NCBI GenBank assembly: GCA_021780115.1
Contig: JAJXZI010000158.1
Span: forward strand, 1-36,738
Length of the DNA: 36,738 bases
From: a bacterium
GTDB lineage: Bacteria; Verrucomicrobiota; Verrucomicrobiia; Limisphaerales; JAJXZI01
Direction of reading: 5' to 3'
Part shown: piece by piece, positions 30,347 to 36,738 of the stretch
Position numbering within the stretch: position 1 is the first letter of the stretch
Layout: every line of letters starts with the position of its first letter
Notes under the pieces: generated by a model
Database searches by the model: none
What the model was told of the DNA's origin: nothing
The model's input: the letters and a program-made list of their open reading frames with translations, nothing else
Position numbers and translations under genes: made by a program

Positions 30347-31357
30347 ATGACCGAGCAGAATCCAAAACCGAAGAAAGACCACTGGTTCCGGGATTGGCTG
30401 ACCTACGGCCAGAGCTTCTGGATCGGAGCTGGAATTCCGATCCTCATCATTGCGGTGCTCGCCGGCTTGCTCCTGCCGGTCTTGAGCCGGATCAAACAGG
30501 TAACCCAAGGCCAGGTCATCCTCTACTGCGCCCAAGACCAGGACTTCGCCGAGCCGATCCTTAGGGACTTCGAGAAGGAAACCGGCATCCAGGTCCGCGC
30601 CGTGTATGACAGCGAGGCGGTGAAGACGGTCGGGCTGGCGAACCGGCTCCTCGCCGAGCGGGCGCATCCGCAGGCCGACGTCTTCTGGGGCAACGAGGAG
30701 TTTCGCACACGCCAACTCGCCGCCGCCGGCGTGTTCGCCACGAACGATTGGACCACGCTCGCCGGCTACCTCCGGATGCGGATGCTCGTCGTCAACACGA
30801 ACCTCGTGAAACCTGACGCCGTGCCACACTCGCTGAGCGAACTTACCAAAGCCACCTGGCATGGCAAAGTGGCGCTGGCCTATCCGCTGTTCGGCACCAC
30901 CGCGACGCATTTCCTCGCGCTGCGGCAGGCGTGGGGCGAACCGCGCTGGCGGGAGTGGTGCCGCGCGTTGGAGGCGAACAAGCCCTTCGTCGTGGACGGC
31001 AACTCCGTCGTCGTGAACCTCGTCGGCCGCGGTGAGGCGTGGGTTGGCCTGACGGACTCCGACGACATCGCCGCTGGCCGGCGCGAGGGATTGCCCATCG
31101 CTGCCGCCAGTCTGGGCGATGACACTTTGCACATGCCGAACACCGTCGGCGTCGTTCAGGGCGCACCGCACCGCGCCAACGCCGAACGGCTCGTTGCCTA
31201 TCTCAACCGCGCCGAGGTGAAGGCGCGCCTGGCCCAGGCCAACGCCTTCGATCCGCTCCAGCCCGGCGATCCACGCGGCTTGACGGTCAACTGGGACGCG
31301 CTGCTGGCCGATCAGCTAGGCGTCGTGCAGGAACTCAGACAAATCTTCCTCCGGTGA
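30347..31357 (+). CDS. Membrane-anchored Fe(3+)-type ABC substrate-binding protein
   Basis: A 336-residue periplasmic binding protein of the AfuA/FbpA type. Instead of a cleavable signal it has an uncleaved anchor (about 24-46, IGAGIPILIIAVLAGLLLPV) after a charged N terminus. The binding domain starts VILYCAQDQDFAEPILRDFE, typical of the family, and continues with DVFWGNEEFR, TKATWHGKVALAYPLFGTT, VDGNSVVVNLVGRGEAWVGL and VVQGAPHRANAERLVAYL. Family members bind ferric ion, phosphonate or polyols and deliver them to an ABC permease. No permease or ATPase gene is near, so it may be an orphan or act with a distant transporter. It is divergent from the small gene at 30281. Confidence 0.87.
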   Translation: MTEQNPKPKKDHWFRDWLTYGQSFWIGAGIPILIIAVLAGLLLPVLSRIKQVTQGQVILYCAQDQDFAEPILRDFEKETGIQVRAVYDSEAVKTVGLANRLLAERAHPQADVFWGNEEFRTRQLAAAGVFATNDWTTLAGYLRMRMLVVNTNLVKPDAVPHSLSELTKATWHGKVALAYPLFGTTATHFLALRQAWGEPRWREWCRALEANKPFVVDGNSVVVNLVGRGEAWVGLTDSDDIAAGRREGLPIAAASLGDDTLHMPNTVGVVQGAPHRANAERLVAYLNRAEVKARLAQANAFDPLQPGDPRGLTVNWDALLADQLGVVQELRQIFLR

Positions 31358-31414
31358 GTGGCTGGTTGGACGGTAACCCGGGCTTGCGCCGGTTTGATGG
31401 CCGCGCCTCAGCGC

Positions 31415-31436
31415 TCTCGGCGGCCAGGCGCCGAGA
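31415..31436. terminator. Bidirectional terminator-like hairpin
   Basis: TCTCGGCG-GCCAGG-CGCCGAGA is a perfect 8-bp stem with a six-base loop, placed between convergent genes: 58 bp after the binding-protein stop and 11 bp before the TerC stop. There is no T-run on either side, so it may act as a transcript-end stabiliser or a Rho-assisted stop. Confidence 0.55.
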
Positions 31437-31447
31437 AGCCGACCCGG

Positions 31448-32437
31448 CTACGAAGCCCGCGTTCGGACGTGCCTTTCACGCCAGGCGGCGATGACGGAGA
31501 ACAGCATGGCCAGGAGGATGATTCCCGCGACGACCAGCAAGGAGAGGCCGGTGGGGATTTCCATCTGGAACCAGAGCGGCGGTTCGCGGTCGTGGGGATC
31601 GAGCAGCATTTTGCCGCCGATGAACGCCAGCACGAACGACAGGCCGGTCTTGAGATAGCGGAAGTAGCCGATGGCCGCCGCCAACACGAAGTACAGCGAG
31701 CGCAGGCCGAGAATGGCGAGGACGTTTGACGTGAAGACGATGAACGGCCGGGTCGTCACGCCAAAGATGGCGGGGATCGAGTCCAGCGCGAACACCAAGT
31801 CCGTGGTCTCGACCATCAAGAGCACCAGCGCCAGCGGCGTCAGGGCCCGCCGCCCGTCCCGGGCGACGGTGAAGCGTTGGCCGTTGAACTCGCTTGTGAC
31901 CGGCCACAGTTTGCGCGCGAGCCGGAGCACCACGTTTCTCTCCGGCTGCACGCCTTCGCCGGCTACGAACAGCATTTTGACGCCGCTGAAGACGAGGAAG
32001 GTGCCGAAGAGGTAGAGCGTCCACTGGAAGCGTTGCACCAGCGCCGCGCCCGCCGCGATCATCACGCCCCGCATCGCCAGCGCGCCGAGGATGCCCCAGA
32101 ACAGGACGCGGTGCTGGTACGCCGCCGGCACCCGGAAGTAGGCGAAGAGCAACGCGATGACAAAGACGTTGTCCATCGAGAGGGACAGCTCGACGAGGTA
32201 GCCGGTGACAAATTCCATCGTTTCGCGCCGCCCCCATTGCCCGACCAGCGCCGGCGCGAGGAAGAAACCAAACGCCAGCGCGACCGCCACCCAGAGGAGC
32301 GTCCAGCCCAGGGCCTCGCGGAACTGGACGACGTGGGCGTGGCGGTGGAAGACCCCAAGGTCGAGCGCGAGGAAGAACAGCACGCACACGACGAAGACCA
32401 CCCAATGCCAGCGGGTGGCTTCGATCAGCGCGGCCAT
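31448..32437 (-). CDS. TerC family integral membrane protein (Alx-like)
   Basis: A 329-residue protein with about nine membrane helices. Family signatures are the acidic membrane motifs ELSLSMDNVFVIALLFAYF and, in the second half, TTDLVFALDSIPAIFG, which in TerC/Alx proteins are thought to carry metal ions, notably manganese; also VLFWGILGALAMRG and FGTFLVFSGVKML. Length matches Alx (about 320). It lies 15 bp downstream of secDF, so it is the last gene of a yajC-secDF-terC transcription unit. Recent family knowledge links TerC proteins to metal loading of exported proteins, which would fit linkage to SecDF. I see no yybP-ykoY riboswitch ahead of it. Confidence 0.92.
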   Translation of the reverse strand: MAALIEATRWHWVVFVVCVLFFLALDLGVFHRHAHVVQFREALGWTLLWVAVALAFGFFLAPALVGQWGRRETMEFVTGYLVELSLSMDNVFVIALLFAYFRVPAAYQHRVLFWGILGALAMRGVMIAAGAALVQRFQWTLYLFGTFLVFSGVKMLFVAGEGVQPERNVVLRLARKLWPVTSEFNGQRFTVARDGRRALTPLALVLLMVETTDLVFALDSIPAIFGVTTRPFIVFTSNVLAILGLRSLYFVLAAAIGYFRYLKTGLSFVLAFIGGKMLLDPHDREPPLWFQMEIPTGLSLLVVAGIILLAMLFSVIAAWRERHVRTRAS

Positions 32438-32452
32438 GCGGAGGCGGCCCGC

Positions 32453-35014
32453 TCAGGCCCGCGCCGGCGCCGGCGCGGCCGGAGGCGCCTCCGGGGCGGG
32501 GACCGCCTGCGAGCCGATGGCCGGCCGCTCGCCCTTGTGCCACCACAGGACCAGCGCGCTGGCGATGTAGATCGAAGAGTAGGTGCCGGTGATGATGCCG
32601 ACCAGGAAGGTGAAGGCGAAGTCGTTGATGGCGCCGCCGCCGAACAGGTAGAGCGACATCGTGGCGAGGAAGACCGTGCCGGAGGTGATGATCGTCCGGC
32701 TCAGGGTCTGGTTGAGCGCCTGGTTGATGACTTCCTTGAACGTGCCGCGCACGCCCAGTTTCAGGTCTTCGCGGATGCGGTCGAAAATCACGATGGTGTC
32801 GTTGGTGGAGAAACCGATGATGGTCAGGATGGCGGCGACAGTGGTGGTGTTGAATTCGCGGCCCGGCCCCCACAACCCGGTCAGGCAGTAGCAGCCGATG
32901 GTCATGAAGACGTCGTGGAACACCGCCAGCACCGCGCCGACGGCGAAGGAGAATTCGTAGCGGAAGGCGATGTACACCAGGATGCCGAAGAGCGAGAGCA
33001 GCGCGGCGATGAGGGCGGACTGTTTGATCTCGCCGCCGATGGTGGGGCCGACGTTGTCCAGGGCCGCCCGCGTGAACCCGGCCGGCGGGAACTTCTCCTG
33101 CAGCAGGGTCTGGACCTTGTTGCCGGTGTTGTATTTGGAGGTGATCCGCAACGTCTCGGTCCGGGCCGCGAGGTCCTTCTGGTACTGGATTTGCGGATCC
33201 ACGATGCCCGCGTCGGCCAGCGTTTTGCGCAAGGCGTCCACCTCGACCTTGTGGTTCTGGGCGAAGCGCAGCGTCAGCTCGTCGCCGCCGGCGAAGTCGA
33301 TGCCCATCATTTTGTCGCCCCGCGCCAACAAGCCGTAGGCCAGGCCGATGACGATGAGCGTCCACGAGGCGATGAAGGCCGGCTTGGCCAGCTTCATGAA
33401 GTCGATCTTCACCGCGCGAATGACGTGCAGCATCGGCATGGATTTGAGCCAGCCCTTGTAGATCATGAAGTCGAAGATCAGCCGCGTCACGACCAGCGCC
33501 GTGAAAAGGCTGGCGGCCACGCCGATGGTGAGCGCCACGCCGAAGCCCTTGATCGAGCCGGTGCCCATGAAGATCAGGATGATCGAGGAAATCAGCGTGG
33601 TGACGTGCGAGTCGAAGATGGTGCCGAAGGCGCGGTCGTAGCCGGCGATCAGCGCCCCGCGCAGCGACTTGCCCTTGCCCAGTTCCTCCCGGATGCGCTC
33701 GAAGATCAGCACGTTGGCATCGACCGCCATGCCGACGGTCAAGACGACGCCCGCGATGCCCGGCAGCGTCAGCGTGGTGCGGATGTAGCACATGACGCCC
33801 AGCAGGATGATGATGTTGGTGACCAGGGCGAGGTTGGCGACCAGGCCGGCAAACATGTAATACACCAGCATGAAACCGGCGACGGCCACCGTGCCCGCGA
33901 TCGCGGCGGTGATGCCGCTGCGGATGGAATCCTTGCCCAGGGACGGATCGACTTCGCGCGACTCGATGATCTTGACCGGCGCCTCCAGCGGGTTCTGGAG
34001 GACGTTGGCCAGCTCCTGCGCCTGTTCGATGGTGAAATCACCCTCAATGACGCCGCTCCCGCCCAGGATTGCGGTCTTGATCACCGGCGCCGAATAGAGC
34101 ACGCCGTCGAGGATGATGGCGAGCTGGCGGCCGACGTTTTGCTCCGTCACGTCCCCGAAGATCCGGGCGCCCTCGTTGTTCATCTCGAAGTTGATGACGG
34201 GCTGGTTGCTCATCGGGTTGCGGCTGACGTAGGCCCGCGTGAGGTATTTGCCGGTCAGGCCGCGGATGGCCTTCTTCTGGACCAGGTAGGGGAGGACTTC
34301 CTTGGTGCCGTTCGGCAGCTTCCGTTCCTCGCGCATCACCTCGTAGCCCGGTTCGCGCGCCCCGGCGTCAATCAGCTCCTTGCTGTTCGCGTGGACCAGG
34401 CGGAACTCCAGAAAGGCCGCCCGCTGGATTTGCCGCATCGCCGCCTCCTTGTCCGCCTCCGACAGCCCCGGCAACTGGATCAGGATGCGGTCGCTGCCGG
34501 CGGGCTGGATGATCGGCTCGGCCACGCCGAACTTGTCCACGCGCTTGCGCAACACCTCGACCGCCTGCGCCAGGGCGTGCTCCTTCTTCTGCTCGGCGAT
34601 AATGGCGTTGGTGTCCGACATGGCCAGCGTGTTGGTTTCCATCGCCACCAGGAAGGAGGTGCCGCCCTGCAGGTCCAGGCCGAGTTTGATCTTGCCAGCC
34701 GCCTCCCGCTGGATGCGGTTGACGATGTAGCGCGTGGGATCCTGCTCGGCCCGGGCCTCGGGGAACATCGGGAAGTAGCGCTCCAGGCTGTTGGTGCCGA
34801 CGGCGTCCAGCAGGTTGGCGAACCGGCGATCCGGGTTCTGTTGCTGCAACTCTTGCAGGCGGCGGGTGATGTTGGTGTAGGCGGCATCGTGCCGCACCGC
34901 CAGCCGCTGAAACTCCACCGTGACGTCGCGGCCCGTGGGCGGATATAACTCGTAGAGCGCCCACGCCACGCAGACGATGACGATGGCCAGCTTCCAATAG
35001 AAATTTCGGTTCAT
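32453..35014 (-). CDS. secDF: Protein translocase SecDF (SecD-SecF fusion)
   Basis: An 853-residue fusion of SecD and SecF, the RND-type proton-driven motor that completes protein export. SecD half: an N-terminal helix (about 8-26), IKLGLDLQGGTSFLV (P1 start), LIQLPGLSEADK, VIEGDFTIEQAQELANVL, and the membrane block VVLTVGMAVDANVLIFERIRE with the conserved acidic residue. SecF half: GIDFAGGDELTLRF, NVGPTIGGEI, and ILTIIGFSTNDTIVIFDRIRE. About twelve membrane helices in total. A Pro/Ala-rich tail ends the protein. Single-chain SecDF is common in Bacteroidota, Verrucomicrobiota and Firmicutes. It lies 15 bp after yajC and 15 bp before the TerC gene, in the usual yajC-secD-secF order. ATG start. 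Confidence 0.97.
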   Translation of the reverse strand: MNRNFYWKLAIVIVCVAWALYELYPPTGRDVTVEFQRLAVRHDAAYTNITRRLQELQQQNPDRRFANLLDAVGTNSLERYFPMFPEARAEQDPTRYIVNRIQREAAGKIKLGLDLQGGTSFLVAMETNTLAMSDTNAIIAEQKKEHALAQAVEVLRKRVDKFGVAEPIIQPAGSDRILIQLPGLSEADKEAAMRQIQRAAFLEFRLVHANSKELIDAGAREPGYEVMREERKLPNGTKEVLPYLVQKKAIRGLTGKYLTRAYVSRNPMSNQPVINFEMNNEGARIFGDVTEQNVGRQLAIILDGVLYSAPVIKTAILGGSGVIEGDFTIEQAQELANVLQNPLEAPVKIIESREVDPSLGKDSIRSGITAAIAGTVAVAGFMLVYYMFAGLVANLALVTNIIILLGVMCYIRTTLTLPGIAGVVLTVGMAVDANVLIFERIREELGKGKSLRGALIAGYDRAFGTIFDSHVTTLISSIILIFMGTGSIKGFGVALTIGVAASLFTALVVTRLIFDFMIYKGWLKSMPMLHVIRAVKIDFMKLAKPAFIASWTLIVIGLAYGLLARGDKMMGIDFAGGDELTLRFAQNHKVEVDALRKTLADAGIVDPQIQYQKDLAARTETLRITSKYNTGNKVQTLLQEKFPPAGFTRAALDNVGPTIGGEIKQSALIAALLSLFGILVYIAFRYEFSFAVGAVLAVFHDVFMTIGCYCLTGLWGPGREFNTTTVAAILTIIGFSTNDTIVIFDRIREDLKLGVRGTFKEVINQALNQTLSRTIITSGTVFLATMSLYLFGGGAINDFAFTFLVGIITGTYSSIYIASALVLWWHKGERPAIGSQAVPAPEAPPAAPAPARA

Positions 35015-35029
35015 GGTTTGAACTCCGAA

Positions 35030-35377
35030 TCAGGATTCAGACGGTCCGCCGGCCCGCTCGGTCACCTGGCTCACGGCCGACTTGAGGACTTCCATCTTGG
35101 CGTCGGCCGAGCGCAGGGTGAGCGTGGTTTCCTTGACGGAAATCACGACGCCGACGACGCCGCCATTGGTGATGATCTTGTCGCCGGTCCGGATGTTTTT
35201 GAGCAACTCGGCATGTTCCTTGGCCTTCTTCTGCTGGGGCCGGATGAGCGCCAGGTAGAACACCCCCAGCAACAGGACAAAGGGAAAAACCTGGAGGTAC
35301 CAGGGTGCGGCCGGCTGCTGGCCACCGGAAGCCGGCGGCCCCATCGCAAGCAAAGCGCTGAAGGCGGTTAAATGCAT
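35030..35377 (-). CDS. yajC: Preprotein translocase subunit YajC
   Basis: A 115-residue protein with one membrane helix (about 26-44, YLQVFPFVLLLGVFYLALI) followed by the YajC hallmark RPQQKKAKEHAELLKN and the soluble domain GDKIITNGGVVGVVISV. YajC associates with SecDF in the SecYEG holo-complex. ATG 35377 is used because upstream frame lacks YajC similarity and a good promoter ends 23 bases before it. A hydrophobic, Gly/Pro-bearing segment precedes the helix (residues 1-20), slightly longer than in E. coli. It is the first gene of the yajC-secDF-terC unit. Confidence 0.95.
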   Translation of the reverse strand: MHLTAFSALLAMGPPASGGQQPAAPWYLQVFPFVLLLGVFYLALIRPQQKKAKEHAELLKNIRTGDKIITNGGVVGVVISVKETTLTLRSADAKMEVLKSAVSQVTERAGGPSES

Positions 35378-35400
35378 GTGTCCAGTTGCAAGAGCCGTTG

Positions 35401-35428
35401 AATCTAAAGAAGCGAGTGCTTTTGGCAA
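35401..35428 (-). promoter_or_regulatory. Promoter of the yajC-secDF-terC operon
   Basis: On the minus strand TTGCCA (35423-35428), a 16-base spacer and TAGATT (35401-35406). The -35 matches consensus at five of six positions, and the -10 is identical to that of the AGE-family gene promoter. The expected leader is about 17 bases. The rest of the 296-bp gap up to the aminotransferase stop holds no gene or clear hairpin that I can see. Confidence 0.55.
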
Positions 35429-35673
35429 GAGTTTAGCGGCAGCCAGTCGGCGCCGGTTCAAAACGGCCGCACAGGTCGGATCAAACAGAGAGTGTGGCAG
35501 GGATCTGCCCTCGGGGCTGCTGATGGGGCCGCACGTCACGCCAGACGGGGCTTTCGGTACCGGGGGCGGGGCACCGCGCTGCGGTCTCGCCGCCGCAGGG
35601 CCGGGAGTCGGCGACCCGAGCAATCGTTAACGCGAGCCGACCGAGGGCATACCGGCCCCAATCCAGAAGTGGA

Positions 35674-36738
35674 TCACCGCTCCATCGCGTCCCGCAGCAC
35701 CGCGCCGAGCCGCGCCACGCCGAGGCGGAGATTCTCCACCGTCGCGTTGCCGAAGCTGAGCCGCATTTCGTGGTCGGGCCGGGGCCGGGCGGGATCGTCG
35801 GCGTAGCAGAGCGCGCCCGGCACGTACAGCACATTGCGCTTCAGGGCCGTGGCGAAGAGCCGGGATTTCGCGCCGGTCCGGACTTGAGCTGGCAAGCGCG
35901 CCCAGACGTACAAGCCGCCGGTCGGCCTCCACAACTCCACCGTACGGGGGAAATGGTCCTGGATCGCGCGCAGCATGACCGCCGCTTTGTGGGCGTAACG
36001 CTTTCGCAACCGGCGGAGATGCTGTTCGTACTGGCCCGAGGTGATGGCCCCGCGGAGCAGATGCTGCAACAGGCTCGCGCTGCCGAAATCGTGATTGCCT
36101 TTGAGATGGAGCACGGCGGTCAACACAGGTTCCGGCAACAGGCCGAAGCCCACCCGCACGCCCGTGGCGAACGGCTTGCTGTAGGTGCCGGAGAGAATCA
36201 CGCGGTCGCTTCGGCCGGGGACCGCGAGGGCTGACTTGACATCCTGGCCCGCGAAGCGCAATTCCCGGTAGGCGGTGTCCTCGAGCAGGTAGATCGGGTG
36301 CCCGGCGGCCCGTTCGTATTGCTTCAGCAGCCGCAGCGCCGCGGCTTTTTTCTCCAAACTCGTGGTGACGCCGGTCGGGTTCTGGCAGTAGCTCACCAAG
36401 TAACACAACTTCAACCGGCGCAACTCGCCTGTCCGTTTGAGTCGCCCGAGCACCTGCTCCAGGTGATCGAGATCCAAGCCGTCCCGATCGAGCCGCACTC
36501 CGTGCGCGCCCACGCCGCGGCTCTGGATGATTTCCAGAAAGACGAAGTAAGTGGGATCTTCCACCAGCACGAGGTCGCCCGGATCGCACAGGGCCTCGAC
36601 CGTCAGGTAGAGCAATTGCTGCGACCCGCTGGTGAGGACCATGCGGTCAGGCGCGTATTCCGGGCGCCCGGCCGGGGCGCCGTCCATCCGGCGCACGCGC
36701 CGGGCGGTCAACTCGCGCAGCGTCCGGTCGCCGGCGGT
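35674..36738 (-). CDS. PLP-dependent aminotransferase, MocR/LysN-like (5' partial)
   Basis: The C-terminal 354 residues of a fold-type I aminotransferase; the frame is open to the window edge and reads TAGDRTLRELTARRV before the first internal start, so the start and roughly 50-100 residues lie outside. Motifs: LTSGSQQLLYLTVEAL, LVLVEDPTYFVF, YCQNPTGVT (cofactor ring contact), LLEDTAYRELRF (Asp/Tyr pair), the Schiff-base lysine in LSGTYSKPFATGVRVGF, and the substrate arginine in HEMRLSFGN. This pattern fits 2-aminoadipate/aromatic aminotransferases (LysN, KAT-like) or the aminotransferase half of a MocR regulator. Without the N terminus a DNA-binding domain cannot be ruled out. Confidence 0.9.
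   Translation of the reverse strand, partial: TAGDRTLRELTARRVRRMDGAPAGRPEYAPDRMVLTSGSQQLLYLTVEALCDPGDLVLVEDPTYFVFLEIIQSRGVGAHGVRLDRDGLDLDHLEQVLGRLKRTGELRRLKLCYLVSYCQNPTGVTTSLEKKAAALRLLKQYERAAGHPIYLLEDTAYRELRFAGQDVKSALAVPGRSDRVILSGTYSKPFATGVRVGFGLLPEPVLTAVLHLKGNHDFGSASLLQHLLRGAITSGQYEQHLRRLRKRYAHKAAVMLRAIQDHFPRTVELWRPTGGLYVWARLPAQVRTGAKSRLFATALKRNVLYVPGALCYADDPARPRPDHEMRLSFGNATVENLRLGVARLGAVLRDAMER

Noticed and set aside
32438-32452. Manganese riboswitch (yybP-ykoY) ahead of the TerC gene
   Set aside because: Only 15 bp separate terC from secDF, too short for the aptamer.
31476-33791. Open frame of 771 codons on the minus strand, overlapping SecDF in another frame
   Set aside because: Arg/Pro/His-rich translation with no domains; SecDF in the other frame is unambiguous.
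31877-34948. Open frame of 1023 codons on the plus strand opposite terC and secDF
   Set aside because: It is antisense to clear SecDF and TerC coding sequence and is rich in Asp, Gly, His and Arg, as expected from high-GC third-position bias. No domain is recognisable.
35378-35673. Small genes in the gap between the aminotransferase and yajC
   Set aside because: Short frames on both strands are Arg/Gly/Pro-rich, lack ribosome sites and resemble nothing known; only a promoter is supported.

Overview
The window is high-GC, gene-dense bacterial DNA. It most resembles a member of the Verrucomicrobiota, perhaps the Pedosphaerales/Limisphaerales group. This is inference from gene content: tandem 3-keto-disaccharide hydrolase (DUF1080) domains, Tat-exported NHL and PQQ-type propellers, a one-chain SecDF behind YajC, a family-10-like Tat lipoprotein, and low-complexity 'phantom peptide' repeat tracts that I associate with that phylum. 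No rRNA, tRNA, CRISPR array, transposase or integrase was seen.

Layout. (1) 3-8525: an envelope polysaccharide/LPS block of five sugar transferases of families GT2, GT4 and GT61, an FkbM methyltransferase, a zinc-ribbon methyltransferase on the other strand, a second SAM methyltransferase and a heptosyltransferase (GT9). Several are joined by 4-bp GTGA overlaps. (2) 8579-11319 (minus): an exported N-acylglucosamine 2-epimerase-family protein and a two-domain DUF1080 protein, probably periplasmic sugar processing. (3) 11651-22488: an eight-gene redox cluster: a small Tat Cys protein, a Tat NHL propeller, a NapG-like Tat polyferredoxin, a NapH-like membrane ferredoxin, two PQQ-type propellers, a NuoE-NuoF-ferredoxin fusion, and a [2Fe-2S]/GltD-like/ferredoxin fusion that lacks the NAD(P)H domain. 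No hydrogenase, formate dehydrogenase or reductase catalytic subunit is nearby. (4) 22873-29002: DUF58 and BatA-like vWA genes, normally neighbours, here separated by an integron-cassette-like unit (23876-24572) and a Tat lipoprotein. (5) 29045-31357: a membrane-anchored Mrr-type nuclease, a 77-aa protein and a membrane-anchored iron-type substrate-binding protein. (6) 31448-36738 (minus): YajC-SecDF-TerC and the 3' part of a PLP aminotransferase.

Three signals go beyond ordinary annotation. The redox cluster looks like a complete path from the cytosolic NADH pool through a quinol-type membrane ferredoxin to periplasmic iron-sulfur and propeller proteins. A low-GC orphan gene ends five bases before an attC-like imperfect palindrome and is flanked by an 8-bp direct repeat. 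Short repeat tracts sit in frame inside at least four otherwise intact genes. Several starts also have a -10-like hexamer only 6-7 bases upstream, which suggests leaderless transcripts.
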